In this document: in pieces, positions 63,367-64,000 of the stretch
How positions within the stretch are numbered: the stretch's first letter is position 1
How the letters are laid out: every line of letters starts with the position of its first letter
Source of the DNA: an uncultured Gammaproteobacteria bacterium
GTDB taxonomy: Bacteria; Pseudomonadota; Gammaproteobacteria; HK1
DNA length: 64,000 nt
Reading direction: 5' to 3'
Assembly: GCA_958295835.1 (NCBI GenBank)
Contig: OY282378.1
Span: 682,001 to 746,000 of the forward strand
Made by a program: the position numbers and the translations under genes
The notes under the pieces: model-generated
The model's database searches: none
What the model was told of the DNA's origin: nothing
The model's input: only the letters and a program-made list of their open reading frames with translations

Positions 63367-64000
63367 TCAACTTTTGGGAGTTCCCGGTACTGGGAACGTT
63401 TCGATGAGGTGTGCGGCGCTGAGCTGAATCGGTGTCGGCTCGGTGAGCACAGACAGGGCCGGGGCCGAGGGGTCGGCGGGGACCCGACAGGTGTTGCGGC
63501 AGCGGGTCGCGAGTTCGCCGAGCAGGGTATCGAGACTGTGAAGGGGCCATCCGTCGTCGCTACGCCGGGATGCCTTTTTGTGCCGGGCGCGAGCAGTGGG
63601 CTTGGCCGGGGCGACGGGGTCGCGGGTGCGCCGGGCGTCGGCCAGTGTCTCGTCGTCGAACAGCAGCGGCGCCCAGGCGCGGCGCAGGCGCCATTCCAGG
63701 TAGCCGGCGAGCAGGCAGAGGAACAGATGCGCGCGGACCCGGCGTTGCTCGCGGTGGCGGATGGGGCGCACCCGGATGTCGAGCCCTTTGAGGGTGCGGA
63801 ACCAGCGCTCGACGTCGGCCAGCCCCTTGCAGGTGCGCACCGTGTCTTCGGGGGAGAGCCGCGCGGCGGGCTCACCGCAAGCACGTAGATGCCGTCGAGG
63901 CGCGCCTCGGCGTCGATGCGTGCGTAATCGCGCTCATAGACCAGACGCCCGTCGTGGACCGCCCACCGGAAGTGCTTGGCCATCCCCCGATGGGACTCGG
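63367..64000 (-). mobile_element. IS1634-family transposase remnant, frameshifted and cut by window edge
   Basis: On the minus strand the frame entering from the right edge reads AKHFRWAVHDGRLVYERDYA and LDGIYVLAV, as in IS1634/IS4-group transposases. A one-base slip near 63870 moves the match to the next frame: TVRTCKGLADVERWFRTLKG and DIRVRPIRHREQRRVRAHLF, with the catalytic Glu region. The C-terminus then ends at 63367. The N-terminal part lies outside the window. Inverted ends were not identified in the 276 bp (63091-63366) before it. Confidence 0.85.

Overview
The window reads as a chromosomal segment of a GC-rich (most lines well above 60% G+C) proteobacterium. Gram-negative cues are a lipoprotein, secreted proteins, TRAP and ABC uptake genes, a proteobacterial-type ArgG, a cytochrome b561, a HupE/UreJ-type membrane protein and a fused SelD. 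A DMSP-lyase-like cupin, a TRAP system and many defence and toxin-antitoxin genes fit a marine or host-associated species, but the genus cannot be fixed from the sequence. No rRNA, tRNA or CRISPR array was found.

Region 1 (1-17.4 kb, all on the minus strand) is a defence island. Transcription runs from hsdM (17412) through a mazEF pair, a small secreted protein, an AlbA/Schlafen-type ATP-binding protein and an Rpn-type PD-(D/E)XK protein. It then enters a tight chain: HEPN, nucleotidyltransferase (MNT), a second HEPN, an MNT domain fused to a type I specificity subunit (HsdS), a MORC-like GHKL ATPase fused to a PD-(D/E)XK nuclease, a C5-cytosine methylase, a Vsr endonuclease, an unknown 378-aa protein and a large SF2 helicase that leaves the window. 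The genes from the first HEPN to Vsr overlap one another, so they look like one translationally coupled unit. Base composition falls sharply between about 4.4 and 8.7 kb, which marks an imported block. No hsdR accompanies this hsdM/hsdS.

Region 2 (17.6-35 kb) is metabolic. A minus-strand catabolic or uptake operon runs dctP, dctQ, dctM, a HisA-nucleoside deoxyribosyltransferase fusion, an LLM flavin oxidoreductase and a ThDP enzyme, from a recognisable sigma70-like promoter at 25.6 kb. On the plus strand are two oligopeptide-type ABC permeases without partners, a thioesterase, a beta-propeller glycosidase-like protein carrying a palindromic insertion, and a gamma-glutamyltransferase. They are followed by a HAD hydrolase, a degenerate secreted nuclease-like protein, a lipoprotein and a zincless MutM.

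Region 3 (35.3-43 kb) is a second defence locus. After an SDR remnant there is an N-terminal scrap of HsdR interrupted by REP-like palindromes and a C-terminal scrap of HsdS. Directly against these lies a 1423-aa protein joining an HsdM-like methylase, an HsdS-like recognition module, a beta-sandwich region and a STAND/AAA-like ATPase. A second STAND-like ATPase follows with a 4-base overlap. A broken ATPase/DUF4143 gene faces them. This fusion and its partner are the best candidate for an undescribed system.

Region 4 (43-64 kb) holds mostly housekeeping and metabolic genes: a YtcJ-type amidohydrolase, a CobW/G3E GTPase with a decayed tandem copy of its own 5' end, a PIN-type toxin-antitoxin pair with a tandem 17-bp operator, argG, a haloacid dehalogenase, a class IV aminotransferase, an enoyl-CoA hydratase, an FAD oxidoreductase-SelD fusion, a metallo-beta-lactamase/HupE pair, a CLC channel, a binding protein, a 51-codon linking ORF, the DMSP-lyase-like cupin, an orphan ureD and a cytochrome b561. 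A broken IS1634-family transposase closes the window.

Two genome habits recur. First, in-frame low-complexity inserts sit in conserved enzymes (HsdM, ThDP enzyme, amidohydrolase, Rpn protein). Second, short direct copies of gene ends lie about 74-131 bp from the gene.
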